Shown here piece after piece: positions 48,866-58,600 of a stretch of 64,000 nucleotides of DNA. The notes below the pieces were generated by a model that was given only the letters and a program-made list of their open reading frames with translations, did no database searches and was not told the origin of the DNA. The stretch lies in contig CAJUND010000009.1 in NCBI GenBank assembly GCA_910587655.1, forward strand, positions 62,001 to 126,000, read 5' to 3'. Every line of letters begins with the position of its first letter. The stretch's first letter is position 1. The translations under genes and the position numbers were made by a program. Source of the stretch: an uncultured Agathobacter sp. (GTDB lineage: Bacteria; Bacillota; Clostridia; Lachnospirales; Lachnospiraceae).

Positions 48866-49669
48866 ATGCGGATATTTCAATTAAACAAATACAAAAAAGA
48901 GGCACGGAAAAATCTGGAAAACGGATTTTTCTTAGTGGCTCTTTTTGCGTGCCTGATTTTTATTGCCTATGAAAGCACAAGCGCAGTCGTTACAAGTGCA
49001 ACGGTCGGGGACAGGGAACTGCCGATTTACTGTGTGGATACTACGGAAAAGAGGATTGCATTAAGTTTTGATGCCGCATGGGGAGCAGAGGATTTTCCGA
49101 AAATCATGGATATTCTCGACAAACATAAGGTGAAGGTGACTTTTTTCATGACAGGCGGCTGGGTGGATGATAACCCGGACTGTGTCAAGGAGCTGGTAAA
49201 ACGAGGGCATGACCTGGGAAACCACAGCCAGCATCACTATGACATGACGACGATTTCCCAGAGCGAACAGGAAAAAGAACTGATGGATGTACATAATAAG
49301 GTGAAAGAACTGACCGGGTACGAGATGTTTCTGTTCCGTCCGCCGTATGGCGCGTATGACAATGCAGTAATAAAAACCGCATACGGGTTAAAATACTATC
49401 CAATCCAGTGGTCCGTGGACAGTCTGGACTGGAAGGACTACGGCGTGGATTCCATTATCAGCACGGTGTGCAACCACAAGGCGCTGGGACCGGGAGCAAT
49501 CATTCTCTGCCATAACGGCGCCAAATACACAGCGGAGGCACTGGATTCCATGCTGACAAATCTGGAAGGGCAGGGATATACCATCGGACCGGTATCTGAG
49601 CTGATTATGAAGGAAAATTATCACATGGATGTGGCGGGAAAGCAGATTGCGGATGAGAAAAAGCAGTAA
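48866..49669 (+). CDS. pdaB: PdaB-like polysaccharide deacetylase
   Basis: 267 residues. A basic N-terminus and one membrane anchor (FFLVALFACLIFIAYE, about 23-38) precede the NodB-type deacetylase domain. Motif 1 is ALSFDAAWGAED, where the usual FDDG is replaced by FDAAWG, as in the PdaB sporulation subfamily. Motif 2 is HDLGNHSQHH, giving the two zinc histidines, and motif 3 is RPPYGAYD. In B. subtilis PdaB is needed late in sporulation, acting on the spore envelope. The altered motif 1 lacks the second Asp, so metal binding may differ from ordinary deacetylases. A sigma-E-like promoter precedes it. Confidence 0.88.
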   Translation: MRIFQLNKYKKEARKNLENGFFLVALFACLIFIAYESTSAVVTSATVGDRELPIYCVDTTEKRIALSFDAAWGAEDFPKIMDILDKHKVKVTFFMTGGWVDDNPDCVKELVKRGHDLGNHSQHHYDMTTISQSEQEKELMDVHNKVKELTGYEMFLFRPPYGAYDNAVIKTAYGLKYYPIQWSVDSLDWKDYGVDSIISTVCNHKALGPGAIILCHNGAKYTAEALDSMLTNLEGQGYTIGPVSELIMKENYHMDVAGKQIADEKKQ

Positions 49670-49673
49670 ATAT

Positions 49674-49786
49674 TGCGCATAATCATAAAATATACTCTTT
49701 ATAACTGTGCGTATAATCACAGAATACGCGTTTTTTAAACTTGCGCATAATCAAATAATAATGTACAATAAAAGTGCGCATAATCA
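49674..49786 (+). repeat. Four phased direct repeats with an embedded promoter
   Basis: TGCGCATAATCA occurs at 49674, 49742 and 49775, and TGCGTATAATCA at 49708; the start-to-start distances are 34, 34 and 33 bases. TTGCGC of the third unit (49741-49746) is also a -35 box, 17 bases before TACAAT (49764-49769), so the fourth unit would lie at the transcription start. This fits an operator array for repression of the ATPase gene. Confidence 0.85.
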
Positions 49787-49833
49787 AAATAGTGGATTTT
49801 TAGGCGCAGGGCAGGAAAAGAGGAGATACCGGA

Positions 49834-51192
49834 ATGGTTTTGAAAAGAAAAATATACGATAAGCTTCTGGACTGGAAGAAAACCAGCCAGGGGAAGAAAG
49901 CAGTGCTAATTGAAGGTGCCAGACGAATCGGGAAATCAACTGTATGTGAGGAGTTTGGCAAAAATGAATATAAAAGTTATATAGTGATTGATTTTGCCAG
50001 GGAATCCGATGAGCTGAAAGGCTATTTCAGGCAGTATTTGAATGATTTGGATACCTTGTTTATGCTCATTTCCACTTACTATGGAACGAAACTGTATGAG
50101 AGGGATTCCCTTCTGATTTTTGATGAAATACAGATGTTTCCTACGGCAAGGGCCGCAATTAAATATCTGGTTGCAGACGGCAGGTATGATTATCTGGAAA
50201 CGGGTTCCCTGATTTCTATCAGGGAAAATGTGGCGGATATTGTGATTCCGTCGGAAGAGCGGCATTTAAAGATGAATCCGCTGGACTTTGAGGAATTCGC
50301 ATGGGCTTTAGGTGAGGAACCGCTGATAAATTATATCAGGGGGTGTTTTGAAAAAAAGAAACCGCTGGAGCGAATGCTGCATAATAATGCCATGATGCTG
50401 TTCAAACAGTATATGCTGGTCGGCGGAATGCCGAAATGTGTTGTCCTTTTTCTGGAAAGCCATAAGGATTTCGAGCAGGCGGACATGGAAAAACGGGATA
50501 TACTGGAATTATACAGAAGTGACATTATGAAAATCGGGGCACAGTACAGAATCAGGGTGCTGGCCGTCTACGACCAGATGCCGGGGCTTTTGTCCCGGCA
50601 TGAGAAACGGGTGGTTTTTGGACAGATTCAGGAAGGCTCCTACGCCGCACAGTATGAGGATACCTTTTTCTGGCTGGCAGATTCCATGATAGCGAACGAA
50701 TGCTTTCTCTGCAACGACCCGAATATCGCACTTTCTATTAATGAGACAAGGGCATATGTTAAATGCTATATGGGAGACACGGGGCTTTTGGTCAGCCATG
50801 CATTTGATGAAAATGAACTGCTGGAAGGTGAAGTATATAAGCAGATTCTGGCAGGAAAACTGTCTATGAATGAAGGCATGCTTTATGAAAACATGATTGC
50901 GCAGATGCTTGTTGCGAACGGTCATAAACTTTATTTTTACACGCATTACAGTGAGGAAAAGCACAGAAATGACATAGAGATTGATTTTCTGCTTTCCAAC
51001 AACAGTAAAATAAAGTATAAACTGTTTCCGGTAGAAGTGAAGTCCGGGAAAAATTATACAACAGCCTCTCTTCTGCGGTTCCGGGAAAAATATAAAACAA
51101 GAATCGGAGAATGTTATATCATTCATCCCCGGAATCTGTCCCTGAAGGATGACATACTCTGCATTCCTCCTTATATGACAATCTGTCTGTGA
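49834..51192 (+). CDS. AAA ATPase with C-terminal nuclease-like domain (DUF4143 type)
   Basis: 452 residues. Walker A is IEGARRIGKSTVC (about 26-38), and Walker B is SLLIFDEIQMFPTAR (about 92). An arginine-finger region and GSLISIRENV follow. The C-terminal DUF4143-type domain has YVKCYMGDTGLLVSH, then a PD-(D/E)xK-like arrangement: Glu of NEGMLYENMIAQML, Asp of IEIDFLLS and Glu-x-Lys of FPVEVKSGKNY near 405. Such ATPases are common as scattered single genes in gut Clostridia; their role is not established, with defence or selfish-element functions proposed. The gene has its own promoter with the 34-base repeat array and is followed by a hairpin pair. Confidence 0.9.
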   Translation: MVLKRKIYDKLLDWKKTSQGKKAVLIEGARRIGKSTVCEEFGKNEYKSYIVIDFARESDELKGYFRQYLNDLDTLFMLISTYYGTKLYERDSLLIFDEIQMFPTARAAIKYLVADGRYDYLETGSLISIRENVADIVIPSEERHLKMNPLDFEEFAWALGEEPLINYIRGCFEKKKPLERMLHNNAMMLFKQYMLVGGMPKCVVLFLESHKDFEQADMEKRDILELYRSDIMKIGAQYRIRVLAVYDQMPGLLSRHEKRVVFGQIQEGSYAAQYEDTFFWLADSMIANECFLCNDPNIALSINETRAYVKCYMGDTGLLVSHAFDENELLEGEVYKQILAGKLSMNEGMLYENMIAQMLVANGHKLYFYTHYSEEKHRNDIEIDFLLSNNSKIKYKLFPVEVKSGKNYTTASLLRFREKYKTRIGECYIIHPRNLSLKDDILCIPPYMTICL

Positions 51193-51197
51193 AATTT

Positions 51198-51270
51198 TCC
51201 GGCATTTCAACGCCGGAGTAACACCAGGTTTCCGGTCCTTACGGTCCGGGAACCTGCTTTCTTTTTATTC
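51198..51270 (+). terminator. Two hairpins ending the ATPase gene
   Basis: TCCGGC (51198-51203) pairs with GCCGGA (51212-51217). A longer stem begins with CAGGTT at 51225-51230, pairs with AACCTG at 51251-51256, and is followed by CTTTCTTTTTA. The second is the likely terminator. The remaining bases up to 51471 hold the promoter at 51343 and no gene. Confidence 0.8.
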
Positions 51271-51342
51271 CATGAATTCCTTAGTTTCCCACTTTGTCAA
51301 AAAGTTACAAAAAGCAAATCAAAAGATTGGAACTAGTGTCAA

Positions 51343-51371
51343 TTGCATTTGGCGTCACGGCATGGTATATT
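51343..51371 (+). promoter_or_regulatory. Promoter for the galactanase gene
   Basis: TTGCAT (51343-51348), a 17-base spacer, TATATT (51366-51371). It leaves a 5' leader of about 95 bases before ATG 51472. Confidence 0.6.
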
Positions 51372-51471
51372 TACGTCATGAAGGACAAACGGTTGCGCAA
51401 AGCGCAGAAAGGTATGTAAAACCAGTCAGATTCTGTATAGGCTGGTGTTTGGGAAAGGAGAGGTGGCTATA

Positions 51472-54400
51472 ATGAAACAAAGAAAAAAACTGGTAAGCTG
51501 GATACTGGCGTGCGCCGTAGTTTTTACGCAGATTTTCTGCATAGGGGGGTGCTGCAGGACGGTAAAATCACAGCGGAGGCGGCGCAGAGTACGGAAATTC
51601 CGGTTGCGAACGGGGATTTTTCTGAAGATCTCTGGGGTAGCAGTGCAGGCTGGTCAACAGATTCCACTGTGTGGGGAAATGGTCAGACGACGCTGAGTAC
51701 CAAAGAAAGCGGACATGACGGAGAACTTAATTTTTATGCATCGGCAGCAGATGCAGTATTTGATCTGAGGCAGCAGGTAGCCCTTGATGCAGGTACATAC
51801 AAGCTTAGCATGGATGTAAAAGACGGAGCAGATGCTGGAATTTCTTTTATATTTGGAGAGCAGACCAGCAGTGCAGACACCATAGCTTCCATAGACAAAA
51901 CGGTTCCATATCAGTGTGAATTTACGCTTGCGGAAGATGGGACAGTTGATGTCGGGATGAAAATTGAGATAACAAATGCCGGAGGCTGGGGACTGATTGA
52001 CAATTTTGTTCTGGAAAAAGCAGAACAGCAGGGAACAGAAGAAGGCTGTAAAGTCACCATTACCCCGAGTGCGCCTTCTGTTGAAACCGGAAACCAGATA
52101 ACACTGACTGCAAAGGTAATAAACAACGGAACAGAAATTGCGGATCTTGAAGCAGCCGGAATGCATCTGTACTGGTGGGACAACACAAATAACAGTGACA
52201 GCTGGTTTGGTGATGGTTATGATAAGACAAACGGTTATTCACTTACATTAAACATTCTGCCGCAGACTGCCGGAACCTTTGAGATTCAGGCAAAGCTGCA
52301 GGACAGTACATGGCAGGATCTGGCAGTACAGACATGCAGCATCACTGTAACGGAACCGGATACCGCCGTTACGGGCGAAATCAATGTTACGAAAGTTAAT
52401 AACTTGTCAGATGATTTTATTATGGGAATGGATATTTCATCCGTGATATCCCTTTTTGACAGCGGGGTGACATTTAAGGACTGGAACGGAAACACGATAA
52501 ACAATGTAAACAGCTTCTGTAAGTTTCTTGCATCCAACGGCATCACCCATATCCGTGTTCGTATATGGAACAATCCGTATGATAGTAACGGGAACGGCTA
52601 TGGCGGCGGAAACAATGACGTGGCAAAGGCAAAACAGATTGCAGATGCATGTGAGGCGGCAGGAATCCACATGCTGGCGGATTTCCACTGTTCCGATTTA
52701 TGGACAGACCCGGGCAAGCAGAAAGCGCCAAAGGCATGGGCAGCTTACAGCGTGGCACAGAAAGCCGATGCGTTAAAGTCATTTCTTACGGAGTCATTAA
52801 ATACCATTGACCCGAATAAAAACACCGTGGATATGGTGCAGGTGGGAAATGAAACGACAACAGGGTTTATTGGTGCAAAGACCGTAGCAGATATGTGCAC
52901 ATTGTTTAATGCCGGTTCAGAAGGTGTAAAGGCTTTTAACGGAGATACAAAGGTTGTCATTCACGTAACCAATCCGGAAAAAGGCAATGTAACCAAATGG
53001 GCAAAGAATCTGTCTGATAACAGTGTGAATTATGATATTATTGCAACAAGCTACTATCCGTACTGGCACGGGACGCTTGCAAATATAAAGAGTGAATTCC
53101 AGACGGTAAGGGATACGTATGGCAAGGACGTCATGGTGGCTGAAACAAGCTATGCATACACCCTTGAGGATTCAGACGGGCACAATAATACAGTCCGTGT
53201 GGGAAACAATGATGATTCTGTAAACTGTACAGAGCCTTTCACGGAACAGGGGCAGGCAACGTCCATCCGCAATCTGATAAATGCAGTGAATGAAGCAGGC
53301 GGACTTGGCGTGTTCTACTGGGAGCCTGCATGGCTGACCGTCGGGGACACCAGGGGACTTTCCGGTGCGGCATTAGAGCAGCAGATTGCAGCAAATAAAC
53401 TGAAATGGGAAAAATACGGCAGCGGCTGGGCATCCAGCTATGCAGCTGAATATGACGAAGGTGATGCAGGAAAATGGTTTGGCGGTACCGCCGTGGACAA
53501 TGAAGCCATGTTTTACCCGGACGGAACACCGACAGCCGGGCTGCGTGTCTGGGAATATGTAAAAACAGGCGCAGTTTCCAACGCCGTAACAGTGGACAAT
53601 ATTTCAAACCCGTCCGATACAATTGAGCAGAATGGAAGCTATACCCTTCCGGATACGGTGTCCGTAGCATACAATACAGGCTCTGTGGAAGAATCTGTCA
53701 CATGGGCGGCTTCTGCAGCAGAAAAAATTGATACAGCAAAAATCTGTACCTATATTGTAAGCGGTAACGTGAATTTTTCCAAATCTGTAACCGGCGGGAG
53801 GTATAAAGGAAAAACCAGCGCACCTGTAACTTATACACTGAATGTAAATCCGAAAAACCTGATACCTGATACAGAGGCGGCAGGTTTTGAAAGTGCAGAT
53901 GCAGCGGCAAAGTATACGGTTGATGCAGCAGATAATTCATATAATATAGATAATAACGGAAATGCTGTTAAGATTATTGACAATCTTCATTCAACCGATA
54001 TCCCGTCTGCAGGAACCTACTGCATGCACTGGACGAACTATAAGAATCCTGATGCCGCAGAGGGCTCACTGACTTATAACGATGTGATTTCCCTGCCGGC
54101 AGGCAGTTATATATTTGAGGCAAAGGCACAGGGAGCGGAAGGCGAAAGTGTCAGCTTGCAGATACTGGATGCTGACGGCGAGGTACTGCATACAGGTTCC
54201 GGTACTGTCATGGAGGGATGGAGCAACTGGAAGACGCCGGCAGTATCATTTACCCTGACAGAAACTACAGACGTAAAGGTGCGCATGGTGATAAGTATGA
54301 AGCCAGGCGGCTGGGGTTCTGCAGATGAACTGTTTCTGCATGAGGCAGCAGAAAGCAGCGTGGTATATATTACTGATTCCTCCTCCGGAACTTCCTCCGG

Positions 54401-55295
54401 TTCGTCTTCCGGCAGCGCAGGAAATACAGGCGAAAGCGGCACGGATACCACAACAATCATAAAGAATCCGGATGGAACAACCATATCCGTTACAAATATT
54501 TCCTCCGTAAACAGTGCCGGAAAAAAGACTGACACAACAACAAGTGTTCATTATGACAAGGACGGCACAGTAATCAGCACAGAGGAAGTAACCGTCATTG
54601 AAAACCCGGCAAAGAATACCACAGCTGTGGTTACAGTGAAAAAAGACGCAGAGGGCGCCGTGACCGCTGCCGCAGCAGATGTCAAAAAGACCGGAAGCGC
54701 AGAGAAACAGGGCACAAAAGTAACAGTATCGGCAGCAGTAACCGCACAGATTAAGGAAGCGGCAGGGACAGACAGAGTTATCATTACAACAACTGTTACA
54801 GACAGCAAAGGGAAGGAAAAATATACCGTCTCAGCAAATACGGCTGACCTTGTTACTGGAGAAAAACTGCAGGTTATGGCAGTAGATGAAAAGACAGGCG
54901 AATATATCCTTGTCAATGCCAAAACCTATAAGGTCAGCGAAAAAGGAAATGTTACGGTTACCCTTCCTGACGGTAAGAACTATGTGCTTTTAAACGCAAA
55001 GGACGCTAAAAAGGCAACTGATAAGATTTTAAAAACCATTAAAGTAAAGAATTCTTCAAAAACAGTTACAGCCGGAAAGAAAACAAGCATCCAGTTAAGC
55101 GGTAAGCTGAACATGGAAAATGTAAAAAAGATTACCTATACAACAAGCGACAGCAAAAAGGCAACGGTAAACAGGAACGGAAAAATTACCGCAAAGAAAC
55201 CGGGAACAGTGACAATAAAGGCAAAGGTAACACTGAACAACGGTAAGACCAAAACAGTTACCATGAAGCTGAAAATCAAACAGCCGGGAAAATAA
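51472..55295 (+). CDS. Secreted GH53 endo-beta-1,4-galactanase, signal peptide out of frame
   Basis: Starting at ATG 51472 (AAAGGAGAGG upstream), the first 26 codons give a signal peptide (KLVSWILACAVVFTQIFCIG). The frame then breaks at six G (51544-51549). A seventh G would join it to the long frame, which is open from 51510 to 55295, and give 1274 residues. Regions: a CBM-like beta domain (about 1-150 of the long frame), a second beta domain, and the GH53 catalytic domain (about 305-680). The acid/base Glu is in MVQVGNETT and the nucleophile Glu is in MVAETSYAY. Next come a Big_4-like domain, a further carbohydrate-binding-like domain (about 790-950), a Ser/Gly/Thr linker and a final Big_2 domain (TTSDSKKATVNRNGKITAKK). 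It degrades beta-1,4-galactan of pectin. As read, secretion needs slippage or a correction. Confidence 0.88.
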
Positions 55296-55321
55296 AAGGC
55301 TGACGTTATCTGAACTAAAGC

Positions 55322-55350
55322 TTGTACCAGCCTTTGTCATGTGCTATACT
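55322..55350 (+). promoter_or_regulatory. Promoter for the 42-residue peptide gene
   Basis: TTGTAC (55322-55327), a 17-base spacer, TATACT (55345-55350) preceded by TGC (extended -10). Confidence 0.8.
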
Positions 55351-55384
55351 GGATATATCATAAAAAAATCCGGGAGAAAGAAAA

Positions 55385-55513
55385 ATGGAAGTATTATTTA
55401 TCATCGGGGCAGTGGCAGGCGTTGCCGTTCTGGGAGCGCTGATTGCAGTCATTGCCGCCGTATCTGGTACATCTGCAGCAGTTGCGGATGAAGAAAGTCT
55501 TGAAGAAGATTAA
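55385..55513 (+). CDS. 42-residue single-helix membrane peptide
   Basis: The frame begins MEVLFIIGAVAGVAVLGALI and continues AVIAAVSGTSAAVADEESLEED, then TAA. A single hydrophobic helix spans about residues 3-27, followed by a small acidic tail. GGGAGAAAG lies seven or more bases before the ATG. The gene has its own strong promoter and its own terminator and is therefore a free-standing transcription unit. I do not recognise a family. Candidates are a small regulatory membrane protein or a secreted peptide; there is no bacteriocin-like Gly-Gly leader or partner transporter beside it, although an RND pump operon begins 165 bases downstream. Confidence 0.75.
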   Translation: MEVLFIIGAVAGVAVLGALIAVIAAVSGTSAAVADEESLEED

Positions 55514-55518
55514 TAAAC

Positions 55519-55550
55519 AAAAAAGCAGGGATATGCTCCCTGCTTTTTGT
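55519..55550 (+). terminator. Rho-independent terminator
   Basis: AAAAGCAGGGA (55521-55531) pairs perfectly with TCCCTGCTTTT (55537-55547), with a five-base loop and a T run. It ends the small peptide transcript. Confidence 0.93.
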
Positions 55551-55602
55551 TTGGAGTTTTTACAAAAAATATAAAATAATTGTAAAAAATATGCAGTTTG
55601 AC

Positions 55603-55658
55603 TTGTAAATCTTCTCTTGTCACGTATAATAAATCGAAACTGACCGACCAGTCGGTCG
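55603..55658 (+). promoter_or_regulatory. Promoter and TetR-type operator of the RND pump operon
   Basis: TTGTAA (55603-55608), a 16-base spacer, TATAAT (55625-55630). Just downstream, at the expected transcription start, is the palindrome ACCGAC-CA-GTCGGT (55643-55656), the usual form of a TetR/AcrR operator. The TetR gene at the end of this operon probably binds it and represses its own unit. Confidence 0.82.
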
Positions 55659-55677
55659 ATATTCAGGAGGTTAAGCT

Positions 55678-58600
55678 ATGATTTCAAAGTACAGTGTCAG
55701 ACGGCCGTTTACCGTACTGGTGGGCGTACTGCTGGTAATCGTTTTAGGTGTGGTCTCGCTGACAAAAATGACAACGGATCTTCTGCCGGAAATGAGCATG
55801 CAGTATGCGCTGGTAATTACCACGGATATCGGGGCGAGTCCGGAAAAAGTGGAAAGGGATGTGACTGCACCCATAGAGGCTGCAATGGCGACCACGTCAA
55901 ATATCAAGGAAATCCGTTCCATATCCTATAACAGTTATTCCATTGTTACGCTGGAGTACGAACAGAATGCAAACATGGATTCTGTTGTTATTGAAATCCA
56001 GCAGAGTCTGGACCAGATATCGGGGCAGTGGGAGGATACCGTCGGTACGCCGATGATTATGAAAATAAACCCGGATATGCTTCCGATACTTGCGGCAGCA
56101 GTTGATGTTGACGGGATGGATGCGTCCGAGATTTCGGACTATGTGGAAAACGACCTGGTTCCGTCCATAGAAAGTATCGAGGGCGTGGCGTCTGTCACAA
56201 CAACCGGACAGCTGGAGGAAAGCATCCAGGTCACAATGAATGACAGCAAAATAAAGGCACTGAACAAAAAAATCCGAAAGAGCATTGATAAAGAGTTTGA
56301 TGATGCACAGGCGGAAATAGACGACGGAAAGAACAAGGTGGAGAACGGCCAGTCCTCCCTTGATTCCGGAAAAGACCAGTTAAGCTCTGCGATTAACCAG
56401 GCAATGGCAAAGCAGAAGGAACTGGAACAAACAGAAAAGGATTTAAAGAAGCAGTTAAAAGAATTAAAGGAACAGCAGAAGTCCTTAAAGCAGATTCAGA
56501 GCGGTATCCAGTCCTTTATGGAGTCCGAAATCTACCAGGGGCTGATTACCATAATCAAGCAGAATCCGCAGGCGGTGGAGATTCCGGAAGTAAAGGCACA
56601 GATAGATGCGCTGAATGCGGAAATCAAAACCATGTTTGCCGCGCTTGAACCGCTTGGCATTAAAGTGGAAACCTACGAGGACCTGCCCCAGGCAGCAGCT
56701 GAAATCGGAAAGCTTCTGACGCAGGTAAACCAGGGAATTGCGACGATTGAAAGCGCCTTAGAACAGGTGGAGACCGGAAAGGTTTCCCTGTCAAAAGCGC
56801 TGGAAACCTTAAACGCAAACGCCGCGCTTGCCGCACTGGAAATGAGCACCGGGTCTGCAGAACTGACAACTGCTGCATCCTCCCTGGAAACCGCGCAGTC
56901 CAATCTGGATGATGCAAGAAAAAATGCATATGACTCCGCAGATTTAAATGAAATTTTAAGCGAAGATACGCTCTCAGGCCTGTTTACCGCCCAGAACTTT
57001 GACATGCCGGCAGGTTATGCGATGGACGGGGATACCCAGTATCTGGTCCGTGTCGGGGAAGCAGTTAAGAGCATGGAGGAACTAGAGGACCTGGTTCTTC
57101 TGGACCTTGGCATGGACGATGTCGGTATCATCCGGCTGTCTGATGTGGCGGATGTTAAAATGACAGATAATTTTGATGAAACCTATGCGGTAATTAATGG
57201 TAATCCAGGAATTATGCTGTCCATGGAAAAACAGACCGGCTATTCCACGGGGGAAGTGGCGGACCGGATTCTGGATAAATTTGACAGGCTTTCCGGCGAG
57301 GATGAAAACCTCCACCTTTCCGTTCTTATGAACCAGGGAATCTACATAGACATGATTGTGGACAGTGTGTTCGAGAATATGATTGTCGGAGCCATACTTG
57401 CCGTAATTATACTGTTTTTATTCCTGAAGGATTTCAAGCCGACAGTTGTTATCGCCTGTTCGATTCCGCTTTCCGTAATTACCGCGGTAGTGCTGATGTA
57501 CTTTACCGGAATCACGATGAACATGATGTCTCTTTCAGGACTGATGCTTGGAATCGGAATGCTGGTGGATAACTCGATTGTTGTTATAGAAAATATTTAC
57601 CGTCTGCGCGGGGAAGGGTATTCCATTAAACAGGCGGCGGTACAGGGAGCGGACCAGATGGTAGGGGCGCTTGTGGCGTCCACCCTTACCACCATCAGCG
57701 TATATGCGCCGATTATCTTTACAGAGGGAATCACCAGACAGCTGTTTGTGGACCTTGCCCTGACAATTGCATTTACGCTCCTTGCCAGCCTTGTGGTGGC
57801 GCTTACATTTGTTCCGGCACTGTCCACGGCAACGCTGCGGCGCACGAAGGAAATCAGGCATCCGCTGTTTGACGCATTTAAGGATTTCTATGCCGGATTT
57901 CTCTCCGGATGCCTGCGGTTCAAGCCGGTTGTGTTTATTGTTTCCGTGGTGCTTCTTGCCGGAAGCATGGCACTGTCTTTGTCCAGGGGTATGAACTTCA
58001 TGGATATGGATATGGAAACAGACCAGCTTTCCGTAACCGTGGCGGCAAAAGAGGGTGAGAAGCTGACCTTTCAGGAATTAAGGGATGCGGCAAATTCCGT
58101 TATCAGTAAAATATCGGATATTGAAGGAATTGATACGATAGGCGCGATGGCGGGCGGGAATTCAACCATGAGCCTGATGGGCGGCGGGAATGAAAGCGTG
58201 AGCATGTATATCCTGCTGGATGAAGAGTCAGGGGTAAAGGCATCCGAAGTATCTGATGAGATTGTAAAGCGCACGGAACAGATGGAAGAGTGCGAGGTTA
58301 CGACCAGTGCATCCTCCATGGACATGACTTCCTTTTTCGGAAGCGGGTTATCCATCAATATCCAGGGGAATGACCTGGATAAATTACAGAAACTTGCGGC
58401 GGATGTGGCAAAAATCCTGGAAAAGACGGAAGGAACCATTGATGTGGACGATGGTCTGGATGTGGCGACCCCGCAGCTGGAAATAAAGGTGGACAAGGAA
58501 AAAGCGGCGGAATACGGCATGACCGTGGCGCAGGTGTACCAGCTTGTGTATGGGAACCTTGCGGACAGCCGCAGCGTAACAACGATTTCCACGGATATCA

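Noticed and set aside
49674..49786. CRISPR-like array
   Set aside because: Units are only 12 bases, intervals are AT-rich promoter sequence, and no cas genes are near; an operator array fits better.
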